DNA from: Acinetobacter sp. N54.MGS-139
Lineage (GTDB): Bacteria > Pseudomonadota > Gammaproteobacteria > Burkholderiales > Burkholderiaceae_F
Assembly: GCA_000980495.1 (NCBI GenBank)
Contig: LARN01000009.1
Span: 1 to 48,644, forward strand
Reading direction: 5' to 3'
Length of the DNA: 48,644 nucleotides
Made by a program: the position numbers and the translations under genes. The notes beneath the pieces were generated by a model, which saw only the letters and a program-made list of their open reading frames with translations, was not told where the DNA came from and made no database searches. This document shows, piece by piece, positions 1 through 7,422 of the stretch; within the stretch, counting starts at the first letter, position 1, and each line of letters begins with the position of its first letter.

Positions 1-37
1 ATGTATCGTGCAAACTGAACTTTTCACTTGTTTACAA

Positions 38-67
38 AAACAAATCGGCGGATTATTCCGTTTGTTT
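38..67. promoter_or_regulatory. Inverted repeat upstream of dcuB
   Basis: The half-sites AAACAAATCGG (38-48) and CCGTTTGTTT (58-67) are complementary apart from one bulged base and are separated by 9 bases. They lie 56 bases ahead of the dcuB start and just after a TTTACA (31-36) that could be a -35 element. An operator or a leader hairpin is possible. No regulator is identified. Confidence 0.35.
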
Positions 68-123
68 CAGATGGAAACAATTTGTAAAAAGATCTCTGAA
101 AGTTTAGACAGGAGAAATTCGCC

Positions 124-1485
124 ATGAGTATTTATTTCTGGTTCCAATTTGCCCTGCTGATTGCATTCCTCTTCATCTCCGCTCCGCGCGGCGGTATGTT
201 CCTGGGTTTGTTCTCCGGCATCGGCTTGATTGTGATTACGTTCGGTCCGAAACCTTGGTTAGGTCTTCCTCCGGGTAAACCGCCGGTCGACGTTATTCTG
301 ACCATCATCGCCGTGGTGGCAGCAGGTTCTACACTGCAGGCTTCCGGCGGCTTGGACTGCATGCTTCAGATCGCTGAAAAGATTCTGAGAAAACGTCCTA
401 AAGTCGTAACCTTCCTGGCTCCGCTCTGCACATTCACGCTGACAATTCTCTGCGGTACAGGCCACACGGTTTACACACTCCTCCCCATTATTTATGACGT
501 CGCAATCAAGACCGGTATCCGTCCGGAACGTCCGATGGCAGCTTCCTCTATCGCTGCTCAGATGGGTGTGATCTGCTCTCCGGTGTCCGTCGCCTGCGTT
601 TCTATGGTCGCTTTGTTCGCCGGCCACCCGATGGCAAACGGTACTGAAGTCGGCCTGGTTGAACTCTGCAGCTTGACCATTCCTGCCGGTTTGATCGGTT
701 TGCTCGTCATGGCTACATACTCCAACTTCCGCGGTAAAGACCTCGACAAAGACCCGCAGTTCCAGGCTCTTATCGCTGATCCGGAAGCCAAGCGCTATGT
801 TTACGGCGACTCTATGACTCTCCTCGGCAAGAAGCTCCCGTCCAGACAGTGGACCGCAATGTGGATCTTCCTTGCTGTAGTGCTCGTCGTTGCTCTGCTT
901 GGTGCCTTCTCCGAACTTCGTCCGATGGTCGGTAAGAAACCTCTCTCCATGACTCTGGTTATTCAGATGTTCATGCTCTGCGCCGGCGCTCTCATCTGCA
1001 TGATCACAAAGACTCCTCCGAAGTCCGTCGGAGGTACCTCCGTGTTCCGTTCCGGTATGGTTGCAGTCGTCTGCGTGTTCGGTGTTGCATGGCTCTCCGA
1101 TACGATCTTCAAGGCTCACCTCAATGAACTGAAAGAAGTCCTCGTTGAATACGTCAAACTCTATCCGTGGGCATACGCAGTTGTTCTCCTGTTAGTTTCC
1201 AAGCTCGTTAACTCTCAGGCTGCTGCTATCGCTATCGTGGTTCCGGTTGCTATCAGCATCGGTACTCCGACCGGTGTGGTTGTCGGCTGCTGCTCCGCTT
1301 GCTACGGCTACTACATCATCCCGACATATCCGTCTGACCTGGCTTCCATCGAGTTCGACCGCTCCGGTACAACTCACATTGGTAAGTTCGTGATCAACCA
1401 CTCCTTCATCCTTCCGGGCTTGATCGGTGTGATCACCGCCACGATCTGCGGTTACTTTATGGCAATCGCTCGCGGTTGGATCTAA
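124..1485 (+). CDS. dcuB: Anaerobic C4-dicarboxylate transporter, DcuB type
   Basis: Inner-membrane antiporter of the Dcu family. Members usually exchange external fumarate, malate or aspartate for succinate during fumarate respiration. At 453 residues it is close to the usual ~445 and consists almost wholly of hydrophobic helices. PGKPPVDV (residues 50-57), LQASGGLD (71-78) and the [13 protein letters not shown] stretch resemble DcuB more than DcuA. A Shine-Dalgarno AGGAG at 110-114 supports the ATG. The gene is monocistronic, closed by a strong terminator, and lies directly ahead of the nitrate reductase operon. It is probably the main succinate/fumarate exchanger. Assignment to DcuB rather than DcuA rests on remembered motifs. 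Confidence 0.9.
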   Translation: MSIYFWFQFALLIAFLFISAPRGGMFLGLFSGIGLIVITFGPKPWLGLPPGKPPVDVILTIIAVVAAGSTLQASGGLDCMLQIAEKILRKRPKVVTFLAPLCTFTLTILCGTGHTVYTLLPIIYDVAIKTGIRPERPMAASSIAAQMGVICSPVSVACVSMVALFAGHPMANGTEVGLVELCSLTIPAGLIGLLVMATYSNFRGKDLDKDPQFQALIADPEAKRYVYGDSMTLLGKKLPSRQWTAMWIFLAVVLVVALLGAFSELRPMVGKKPLSMTLVIQMFMLCAGALICMITKTPPKSVGGTSVFRSGMVAVVCVFGVAWLSDTIFKAHLNELKEVLVEYVKLYPWAYAVVLLLVSKLVNSQAAAIAIVVPVAISIGTPTGVVVGCCSACYGYYIIPTYPSDLASIEFDRSGTTHIGKFVINHSFILPGLIGVITATICGYFMAIARGWI

Positions 1486-1526
1486 GCAAATACTTAGTAC
1501 CCTAAATAAGCTCTAAGTCTTTGGTA

Positions 1527-1565
1527 ACGAGGGAAAACACCTAGTGTTTTCCCTCGTTTTGTTTT
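1527..1565 (+). terminator. Rho-independent terminator of dcuB
   Basis: A perfect 14-bp stem (1527-1540 with 1544-1557) around the loop CTA is followed by TTTTGTTTT. It separates dcuB from the nap operon. Confidence 0.9.
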
Positions 1566-1648
1566 ATGCTCATGGAGTACCCGCTTGAGCTTTTCGCACA
1601 AGTATTGGTAGATTCCCTTGAATTCCCAGATTAGTTAAAGGAGTTGTT

Positions 1649-1909
1649 ATGAACTATTCCGGAGTGCTGGTGAGCGCCTGCCCCGGTCGTTATGACGAAA
1701 TGCTCCGCGAACTTGACGCCATTGATGGTGTCGAAGTCCATCAAAAGGACCCCGATCACAACCGCTGCATCATCGTGATTGAAGCTCCGGATGTACCAGC
1801 GGAAATGGATCTTTTTAAAGCGGTCTCCAATCTTCCCAGTGTGGTCGACGCGGCCCTTGTTGTCCATAATTTCGAGGATGACGCAGTAGTACAATCTCCT
1901 AATAACTAG
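1649..1909 (+). CDS. napD: NapD, NapA-specific Tat chaperone
   Basis: Small cytoplasmic chaperone (86 residues, normal for the family) that binds the twin-arginine signal of NapA until the cofactor is loaded. The N-terminal pattern SGVLVSACPGRYDEM and the ferredoxin-like alternation of strands and helices are typical. AAAGGAG at 1637-1643 supports the start. It is the first gene of napD-A-G-H-B and lies 36 bases ahead of napA. Epsilonproteobacterial clusters usually carry napD last, so the order here is mixed. I see no convincing FNR or NarL site in the ~80 bases upstream. Confidence 0.9.
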   Translation: MNYSGVLVSACPGRYDEMLRELDAIDGVEVHQKDPDHNRCIIVIEAPDVPAEMDLFKAVSNLPSVVDAALVVHNFEDDAVVQSPNN

Positions 1910-1945
1910 GCTTTTCCCTAATAGATTTCTTGTTCAGGAGACAAT

Positions 1946-4711
1946 ATGACGATTAATAATCCCCAAGTTAAACGTCGTGATTTACTGAAAGCCGGTGTTG
2001 CTGCATCCGCAGCGATGACGGTTGGCATCCCTCTGAGCGAAGTCGCTAGAGCCGCAATTCAGAGCAGCGAAGGTGAGATCGTTTGGACAAAAGGCGTATG
2101 CCGCTTCTGCGGTACAGGCTGCGGTCTTCAGGTCGGCGTCAAAGACGGACGCGTTGTCGCAACTAAGGGCGACCCCGATGCACCGGTAAACAGAGGTTTG
2201 AACTGCATTAAAGGCTATTTCAATGCCAAGATCCTCTACGGTAAGGATCGTCTGACACAGCCTCTGATGCGCCGCACTAACGGCAAATTTGATAAGAACG
2301 GTAAGTTTGAAGCGGTGACATGGGACGAAGCCCTCACCGAAATGGCAAACCAGTTCAAACGTGTTTATAAGGAAAAAGGACCGACAGGCGTCGCCATCCT
2401 CGGCAGCGGCCAGTACACCATTCCTGAAGCTTACGCAGCCAGCAAACTCGTAAAAGCCGGCTGGCGTTCCAACAACCTTGACCCGAACGCACGTCTTTGC
2501 ATGGCGAGCGCTGTGGTCGGTTTCTATCAAGTGTTCGGTATCGATGAACCGGCAAACAACTACTCCGATATCGAAAAGTGCAACACAATGGTCTTGTGGG
2601 GCAACAACATGGCCGAAGCCCATCCGGTTCTTTGGTCTCGTGTTGCCGACCGTAAGCTGACACACAAAGAAACGAAGATCATCAACCTCACGACCTATAA
2701 GAACATGAGTTCTAACATGGCCGATGAAACGATCATCTTCGCTCCGAACGGTGACCTGGCAATCCTCAACTACATCCTGAGAGAAATTGTTCACCGTGAC
2801 GCGATCGACCACGATTTCGTCAACAAGCACTGCATCTTCGCAGCCGGCGCAATGGATATCGGCTACGGCATGCGTCCGACCGATAAATACGCATTCCCGA
2901 AAGAAAAGGATATTCAGGCTAAACAGAACGCCATCATTCTGAGCAAGGAAGAAGCAATCGCTCAGGGCCGTCCTGAAATGGCCGGTAAGGAAGTTAAACA
3001 GACTCAGCAGGGCGGTAAAGCCGGTGCTCACTGGAGCATCTCTTTTGAAGACTTCAAGAAGGGCGTTGAACCCTACACCTTGGACTTTACGGCTCAGATC
3101 GCTAAGGGCGATCCTGACGAAAGCCTGGAAGACTTCAAGAAGAAACTTAAGAATCTTGCCGATATCTATATCGACAAGAAGAACGACATCCTCAGTTTCT
3201 GGTGCATGGGCTTCAACCAGCATCAGAGAGGCGTTTGGGTCAATGAACAGATCTACTCTGTCCATCTGCTCCTTGGCAAACACGCTCGTCCGGGCAACGG
3301 TGCCTTCTCCTTAACCGGTCAGCCTTCCGCCTGCGGTTCTGCTCGTGAAGTCGGTACTTTCTGCCACCGTCTGCCGTCTGACCTGCTGGTTGCTCAGAAG
3401 CCGGCTCGCGTGAAGAGTGAAAAGATTTGGGGCATTCCTGAAAAGACGATTAACCCGAAGGTTGGCCGTGCTTATATGGAAATCCTCCGCGGCATGGAAG
3501 ACAACTCCATCAACTTTGTTTGGACACAGGTGATCAACCCCTTCCAGGCTGCTCCTAACTCCAACCACTGGCTCAAGGCTGCTCGCCATCCCGAAAACTT
3601 CGTTGTGATTGCAGACGCATATCCGACATTCTCCTGCCAGTACGCTGACTTGATTCTGCCGGCTGCCATGATCTTCGAAAAATGGGGTCTCTACGGCAAC
3701 GCCGAACGTCGTACACAAGGCTGGCAGCAGATGGCCAATCCTCCCGGAGAAGCTCGTACCGATCTGTGGATGATGATGGAATTTGCAAAACGTCTGCAGG
3801 TTAAAGACTGCTGGGGCGAACAGCCGGTTCCGGGCCTCAAGGTAGAAGGCTACACTGACGGTAAACTGCCGAGCGTTCTCGACGAAGCCGAGAAGATGGG
3901 CATTAAACCCGATATGACGCTCTATGACGTTCTCTTTGCACGTCCTGACAACCTGAAAGTGGCTTGGCCTGATCCTGACCTCGTCAGCAAGATCAACAGC
4001 ACAACTGCTCCGGGCAACCTGAACTGGTTCCCTGAAAAGGCCCTGTTCAACGAATATCGCAAGTTCACATTGGGCGACGGCCATGACCTGGCCGACTTCA
4101 CAACCTATATGAACTCCGAAACACGCGGTTTGATTTGGCCGGTTGTTAACGGTAAAGAAACACTCTACCGTTTCAATCAGGACTATGACCCGTATGTCAA
4201 GGAAGGCGGTTACGCTTTCTACGGTAAGCTCTTCAAGGCGATCCCGACAGGCAACCTGTTCGGAGTCACGGATCCGAAACCGGTTCCGCTGCCCAACAAG
4301 GCCAAGATCTTCTTCCGTCCGTATGCTGCTCCTGTCGAACAGCCGGATAAGGAATATGACCTGTGGCTCTGCACCGGCCGTATCCTTGAACATTGGCATA
4401 CCGGCAGTATGACCATGAGAGTCCCTGAACTCGAACGTGCTCAGGCGAACTCCTTCTTGTACATGAATCCGAAGGATGCTGAAAAACGCGGCCTGAAGAA
4501 CGGTGACGTCGCAGTTTGCGAAAGCCGCCGCGGTCAGGTCAAGGCGATTGTTCAGACCAACCAGCGTAACTTCATGCCGAGAGGAATGACTTGGCTCGCC
4601 TTCTTCGACAGAAAGGTTCAGACCAACCAGGTCGTTATTGACGCGACAGACCCGATTTCCGAAGAACCGGATTTCAAGAAATCTGCCGTCAAGGTCTATA
4701 AAGCTCAGTAA
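1946..4711 (+). CDS. napA: NapA, periplasmic nitrate reductase catalytic subunit
   Basis: Reduces nitrate to nitrite in the periplasm with a bis-molybdopterin guanine dinucleotide centre and one [4Fe-4S] cluster. The Tat signal has R10-R11 in KRRDLLKAG and an ARAA cleavage region near residue 37. The cluster ligands are C52, C55, C59 and C87 (CRFCGTGC...NC). C185 in NARLCMASAVVGF is the expected molybdenum ligand. At 921 residues it has the long form found in Campylobacter and Wolinella (~920-930) rather than the ~830 of E. coli-type enzymes. The phrases FGSGQYTI-like GSGQYTI, SFTGQPSACGSAREVGTF-type (LTGQPSACGSAREVGTF here) and WPVVNGKETLYRF are likewise close to the epsilon type. AGGAG lies 5 bases before the ATG. 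Translation is probably coupled to napD expression, and NapD is the expected chaperone. Confidence 0.97.
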   Translation: MTINNPQVKRRDLLKAGVAASAAMTVGIPLSEVARAAIQSSEGEIVWTKGVCRFCGTGCGLQVGVKDGRVVATKGDPDAPVNRGLNCIKGYFNAKILYGKDRLTQPLMRRTNGKFDKNGKFEAVTWDEALTEMANQFKRVYKEKGPTGVAILGSGQYTIPEAYAASKLVKAGWRSNNLDPNARLCMASAVVGFYQVFGIDEPANNYSDIEKCNTMVLWGNNMAEAHPVLWSRVADRKLTHKETKIINLTTYKNMSSNMADETIIFAPNGDLAILNYILREIVHRDAIDHDFVNKHCIFAAGAMDIGYGMRPTDKYAFPKEKDIQAKQNAIILSKEEAIAQGRPEMAGKEVKQTQQGGKAGAHWSISFEDFKKGVEPYTLDFTAQIAKGDPDESLEDFKKKLKNLADIYIDKKNDILSFWCMGFNQHQRGVWVNEQIYSVHLLLGKHARPGNGAFSLTGQPSACGSAREVGTFCHRLPSDLLVAQKPARVKSEKIWGIPEKTINPKVGRAYMEILRGMEDNSINFVWTQVINPFQAAPNSNHWLKAARHPENFVVIADAYPTFSCQYADLILPAAMIFEKWGLYGNAERRTQGWQQMANPPGEARTDLWMMMEFAKRLQVKDCWGEQPVPGLKVEGYTDGKLPSVLDEAEKMGIKPDMTLYDVLFARPDNLKVAWPDPDLVSKINSTTAPGNLNWFPEKALFNEYRKFTLGDGHDLADFTTYMNSETRGLIWPVVNGKETLYRFNQDYDPYVKEGGYAFYGKLFKAIPTGNLFGVTDPKPVPLPNKAKIFFRPYAAPVEQPDKEYDLWLCTGRILEHWHTGSMTMRVPELERAQANSFLYMNPKDAEKRGLKNGDVAVCESRRGQVKAIVQTNQRNFMPRGMTWLAFFDRKVQTNQVVIDATDPISEEPDFKKSAVKVYKAQ

Positions 4712-4720
4712 CTTTTAACG

Positions 4721-4740
4721 GGAGGGCCGTCCGGCCCTCC
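4721..4740 (+). promoter_or_regulatory. napA-napG intercistronic hairpin
   Basis: GGAGGGCCG (4721-4729) pairs perfectly with CGGCCCTCC (4732-4740). No T-run follows, so it does not look like a terminator. The stem buries the only good Shine-Dalgarno-like sequence near napG. A second CCTCC at 4745-4749 sits directly against the napG ATG. It may set napG translation or protect the napDA message. Confidence 0.6.
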
Positions 4741-4749
4741 GTATCCTCC

Positions 4750-5508
4750 ATGACGAATCAAACCCGAAGAGACGTTTTAAAGAAAGGTTTGCAAGTCGCT
4801 GCCGTCGGCGTGGGCGCCGGTCTGATTTGGGATTTATTCCTGCAGAAGTCCGCTAAAGCCCAGGGGTTTGTTCCCCGTCCGCCCGGAGCACTGCCTCCTG
4901 ATCGATTTGAAACCGCCTGTTCTAAATGCGGGCTGTGTGTGGAAGCGTGTCCTTACGACACGCTGAAACTGGCCCGTTTCAACGATATCGCCGCTCCCGG
5001 AACTCCGTTCTTTACGCCGCGTGATATTCCCTGCTATATGTGCAGAGACATCCCCTGCGTGAAAGCCTGTCCGAGCGGGGCGCTGTCACACGAGTTAACC
5101 GACATTACTGAGGCAAAAATGGGTGTGGCCGCGATCGACCACTACACATGCTTGTCTTGGCAAGGTCTGCGCTGCGAAATCTGCTATCGCGACTGTCCTG
5201 AACAAAACAAGGCGATCGTGATCGTAAGCCAGCCGCGTCAGATCAGTAACCATGCGATGTTCGTACCGGAAATTCATCCCGATAAGTGCACCGGATGCGG
5301 TTTGTGCGTTCATAGCTGCCCGACCGATAAACCTTCGATCAACATTGTTGATCCGGATGCGTTCCTCGGTAAGATCGGCGACCACTATCGCTTGGGCTGG
5401 AAGGAAAAACTCGATGCTCGAGCTGTGCCCGATGCACCGATGACGAGTAAAGATGGGAAGCCGCTTCCTCCGGGAGGCCTGGACTTCTTGAATTCGGAGC
5501 TGCCATGA
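4750..5508 (+). CDS. napG: NapG, periplasmic ferredoxin-type subunit
   Basis: Tat-exported iron-sulfur protein (252 residues) that with membrane NapH forms a quinol-oxidising route into the periplasmic nitrate reductase. R6-R7 in TRRDVLKKG marks the Tat signal. Four cysteine groups for [4Fe-4S] clusters follow: CSKCGLCVEACP, CYMCRDIPCVKACP, CEICYRDCP and CTGCGLCVHSCP. The stop overlaps the napH start by 4 bases, so the two are translationally coupled. With no napC in the cluster, NapGH is the likely main electron input. No Shine-Dalgarno lies at normal distance from the ATG; see the hairpin upstream. Confidence 0.95.
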   Translation: MTNQTRRDVLKKGLQVAAVGVGAGLIWDLFLQKSAKAQGFVPRPPGALPPDRFETACSKCGLCVEACPYDTLKLARFNDIAAPGTPFFTPRDIPCYMCRDIPCVKACPSGALSHELTDITEAKMGVAAIDHYTCLSWQGLRCEICYRDCPEQNKAIVIVSQPRQISNHAMFVPEIHPDKCTGCGLCVHSCPTDKPSINIVDPDAFLGKIGDHYRLGWKEKLDARAVPDAPMTSKDGKPLPPGGLDFLNSELP

Positions 5509-6392
5509 TGGAAAACAAAAAAGTAATTCGTCATCTGGACGCGCCCCGCACGTTCGGAGAATGGCTGCACCGCTATCGTTTTACGATTGCGCGCCGTTTT
5601 GTTCAGTTCTGCATTCTGCTCGCCTTCATCGGTACATTCCGCTTCGGCTGGAAAGTCCTCGGTCATCCGCTTCTTGCCGGAGATCTTTCTTCATCTCGAA
5701 TCTTTGACACCGTTCCTCTGGCAGATCCGTTCGCCGCACTGCAGCGCCTGGTCGCTCAGTACTGGCTTTCACCGGAATCCATGATCGGAGCCGGAATCAT
5801 TCTCGCCGTCTATTGGGTTGTAAGCGGCAGATCGTTCTGCTCATGGGTGTGTCCGATGAACTTGGTCACGGACTTTGCCTTTTGGTGCCGTAAGAAATTA
5901 GGCATCAATACGAACGTCTTGTCTCTGTCTTCCGGTACGCGTTATGTGCTTCTGGCGCTTGCCCTGATCCTGTCCATAGTAACCGGAACGGCGGCATTTG
6001 AAGCTATCAGCCCGCAAGGCATTCTGTGGCGTGAGATCGTTTACGGAGGATTCTTAGGTCTGTTAAGTGCTGTCTTCGGAATCTTTGCACTTGACCTTGC
6101 CGTGACAAAACGCGGCTGGTGCGGCCATTTGTGTCCCTTAGGCGCCTTCTGGGCACTGTGGGGAAAGATCGGTCTGACCAAGGTCAAGTTCGACAATGAT
6201 ACGTGCACCCGCTGCGGCGACTGCATTAAAGTCTGCCCCGAACCGCAAGTGATTAACTTCAAGAAAGCGGCGGAAATCGGTATGTACGCTTCCGGAGAAT
6301 GCACGAACTGCGGTAAATGCGTGAGCATTTGCCCGGAAAACAGTCTGAAGTTCGGAATTCGCCTGATTAAAGATTCAAAGAAAACTCAATAG
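5505..6392 (+). CDS. napH: NapH, membrane quinol dehydrogenase subunit
   Basis: Inner-membrane partner of NapG (295 residues, normal). About four membrane helices are visible, with the paired CXXXCP motifs CSWVCPMN and CGHLCPLG. Two cytoplasmic-type [4Fe-4S] motifs, CTRCGDCIKVCP and CTNCGKCVSICP, sit near the C-terminus. It is thought to oxidise quinol and pass electrons to NapG. The start overlaps the napG stop (ATGA). MM at the N-terminus leaves two adjacent start choices. Confidence 0.95.
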   Translation: MMENKKVIRHLDAPRTFGEWLHRYRFTIARRFVQFCILLAFIGTFRFGWKVLGHPLLAGDLSSSRIFDTVPLADPFAALQRLVAQYWLSPESMIGAGIILAVYWVVSGRSFCSWVCPMNLVTDFAFWCRKKLGINTNVLSLSSGTRYVLLALALILSIVTGTAAFEAISPQGILWREIVYGGFLGLLSAVFGIFALDLAVTKRGWCGHLCPLGAFWALWGKIGLTKVKFDNDTCTRCGDCIKVCPEPQVINFKKAAEIGMYASGECTNCGKCVSICPENSLKFGIRLIKDSKKTQ

Positions 6393-6400
6393 GAGTTCAT

Positions 6401-6712
6401 ATGAAAAAATTATTCATGCTTTCTCTTGCTGCACTGGTCTTCGTCCCTGCCGTGTATGCACAACAGCCTGCTCAGACGTCTGAGCTCGCCAAATTTGCTC
6501 CCCCGATGATTCCGCATCCGATCGCGGCTTACATTCCGATTACTCCGGAAAAGAACGTCTGCGTGATGTGCCACATCCCCGGCGAACCGGGTATGAAAGT
6601 AGCCAAAGGCTCTCCCACACCGCTGCCTCCCAGCCATGTGACCGGCGATAAGGTGAACCCCAACCGCTACGAATGCTTGCTTTGCCACGCTGAAGTCATG
6701 CCGCAGAAGTAA
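6401..6712 (+). CDS. napB: NapB, dihaem cytochrome c subunit (short form)
   Basis: Periplasmic electron-transfer partner of NapA. A Sec signal (MKKLFMLSLAALVFVPAVYA) precedes a short mature domain with two haem sites, CVMCH and CLLCH, and the family phrases PPMIPHPIAAYIPIT and SHVT. At 103 residues it is clearly shorter than the ~150 of E. coli NapB; the region between signal and first haem is trimmed. AGGAG lies 4-5 bases before the ATG. It is the last gene of the operon and is followed by a terminator shared with narL. Confidence 0.93.
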   Translation: MKKLFMLSLAALVFVPAVYAQQPAQTSELAKFAPPMIPHPIAAYIPITPEKNVCVMCHIPGEPGMKVAKGSPTPLPPSHVTGDKVNPNRYECLLCHAEVMPQK

Positions 6713-6726
6713 GATTCAAAGCATCA

Positions 6727-6764
6727 AAAAAAGCGCACTTCCGAATTTGGTTGTGCGCTTTTTT
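6727..6764. terminator. Bidirectional terminator between napB and narL
   Basis: AAAAAAGCGCAC (6727-6738) pairs with GTGCGCTTTTTT (6753-6764), giving a T-run on both strands between two converging operons. Confidence 0.88.
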
Positions 6765-6777
6765 CGTTTGCCTGCGG

Positions 6778-7422
6778 CTAAAGATTCTTTTGTTCCTTTG
6801 CCCAAACAGCCGCTTCTACCCTGGAGCGGAAAGATAGTTTGTGGAGCACATGTTTGACGTGTACTTTTACCGTACCGTCGGAAATCTCGAGTGCTTTGCC
6901 GATTTCTTTATTAGTTTTGCCCTGAGCAATGAGCTTTAAGACACTCTTCTCCCGCTCCGTGAGTTCGGAGAGGCGGCGCTCTTTGCTGAAGGACTCTTCT
7001 CTTAAGCATTCGGCCAGGGCTTGATTCATGGAGGCCGAGAGAACCGTTTGGCCTTTTGCCGCTTTCAGAATGTCTTCAAGAATTTGTTCCGGTTCCTGAT
7101 CTTTGAGCAGGTAGCCGTTCGCACCGTTTTGAAAGCACTGCAGCAAATCGGAAGGGGAGTCGGACACCGTCAGCATGATGACGCGGATCGACGGATCAAA
7201 TGCTTTAATGGCAGTGAGGATCTCAACACCGCTGGTGTGCTTCATGTTTAGATCCAGAAGAACAATGTCAGGATCTCTTTCTCTTACGGCAACCATTGCG
7301 GCTTCAAAATCGCCGGCTTCTGCGACGACGTTAAAGGACGGATCCATCTTCAATAATTGGATGACGCCGCGCCGAAAAAGCGGGTGATCATCTACAACAA
7401 TAATGTCATGTTCGCTTGTCAT
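6778..7422 (-). CDS. narL: NarL-family nitrate/nitrite response regulator
   Basis: DNA-binding response regulator (214 residues). The receiver domain has acidic pocket D11-D12 and phosphoacceptor D57 in VLLDLNMKHTSG. The C-terminal LuxR-type helix-turn-helix runs from about residue 150 (LTEREKSVLKLIAQGKTNKEI). The ATG shares a base with the narX stop (TAATG), so the pair is co-translated. It converges on napDAGHB and is the obvious candidate to regulate nap, dcu and frd genes by nitrate. NarP is an alternative name; the NarX P-box next door favours nitrate sensing in either case. Confidence 0.92.
   Translation of the reverse strand: MTSEHDIIVVDDHPLFRRGVIQLLKMDPSFNVVAEAGDFEAAMVAVRERDPDIVLLDLNMKHTSGVEILTAIKAFDPSIRVIMLTVSDSPSDLLQCFQNGANGYLLKDQEPEQILEDILKAAKGQTVLSASMNQALAECLREESFSKERRLSELTEREKSVLKLIAQGKTNKEIGKALEISDGTVKVHVKHVLHKLSFRSRVEAAVWAKEQKNL

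Noticed and set aside
1..18. Short frame ATG...TGA at the window edge
   Set aside because: Only five codons; it cannot be told from chance or from the end of an upstream feature.
1982..4399. Two long minus-strand frames opposite napA
   Set aside because: Antisense shadows of a conserved gene, without ribosome sites or domains.
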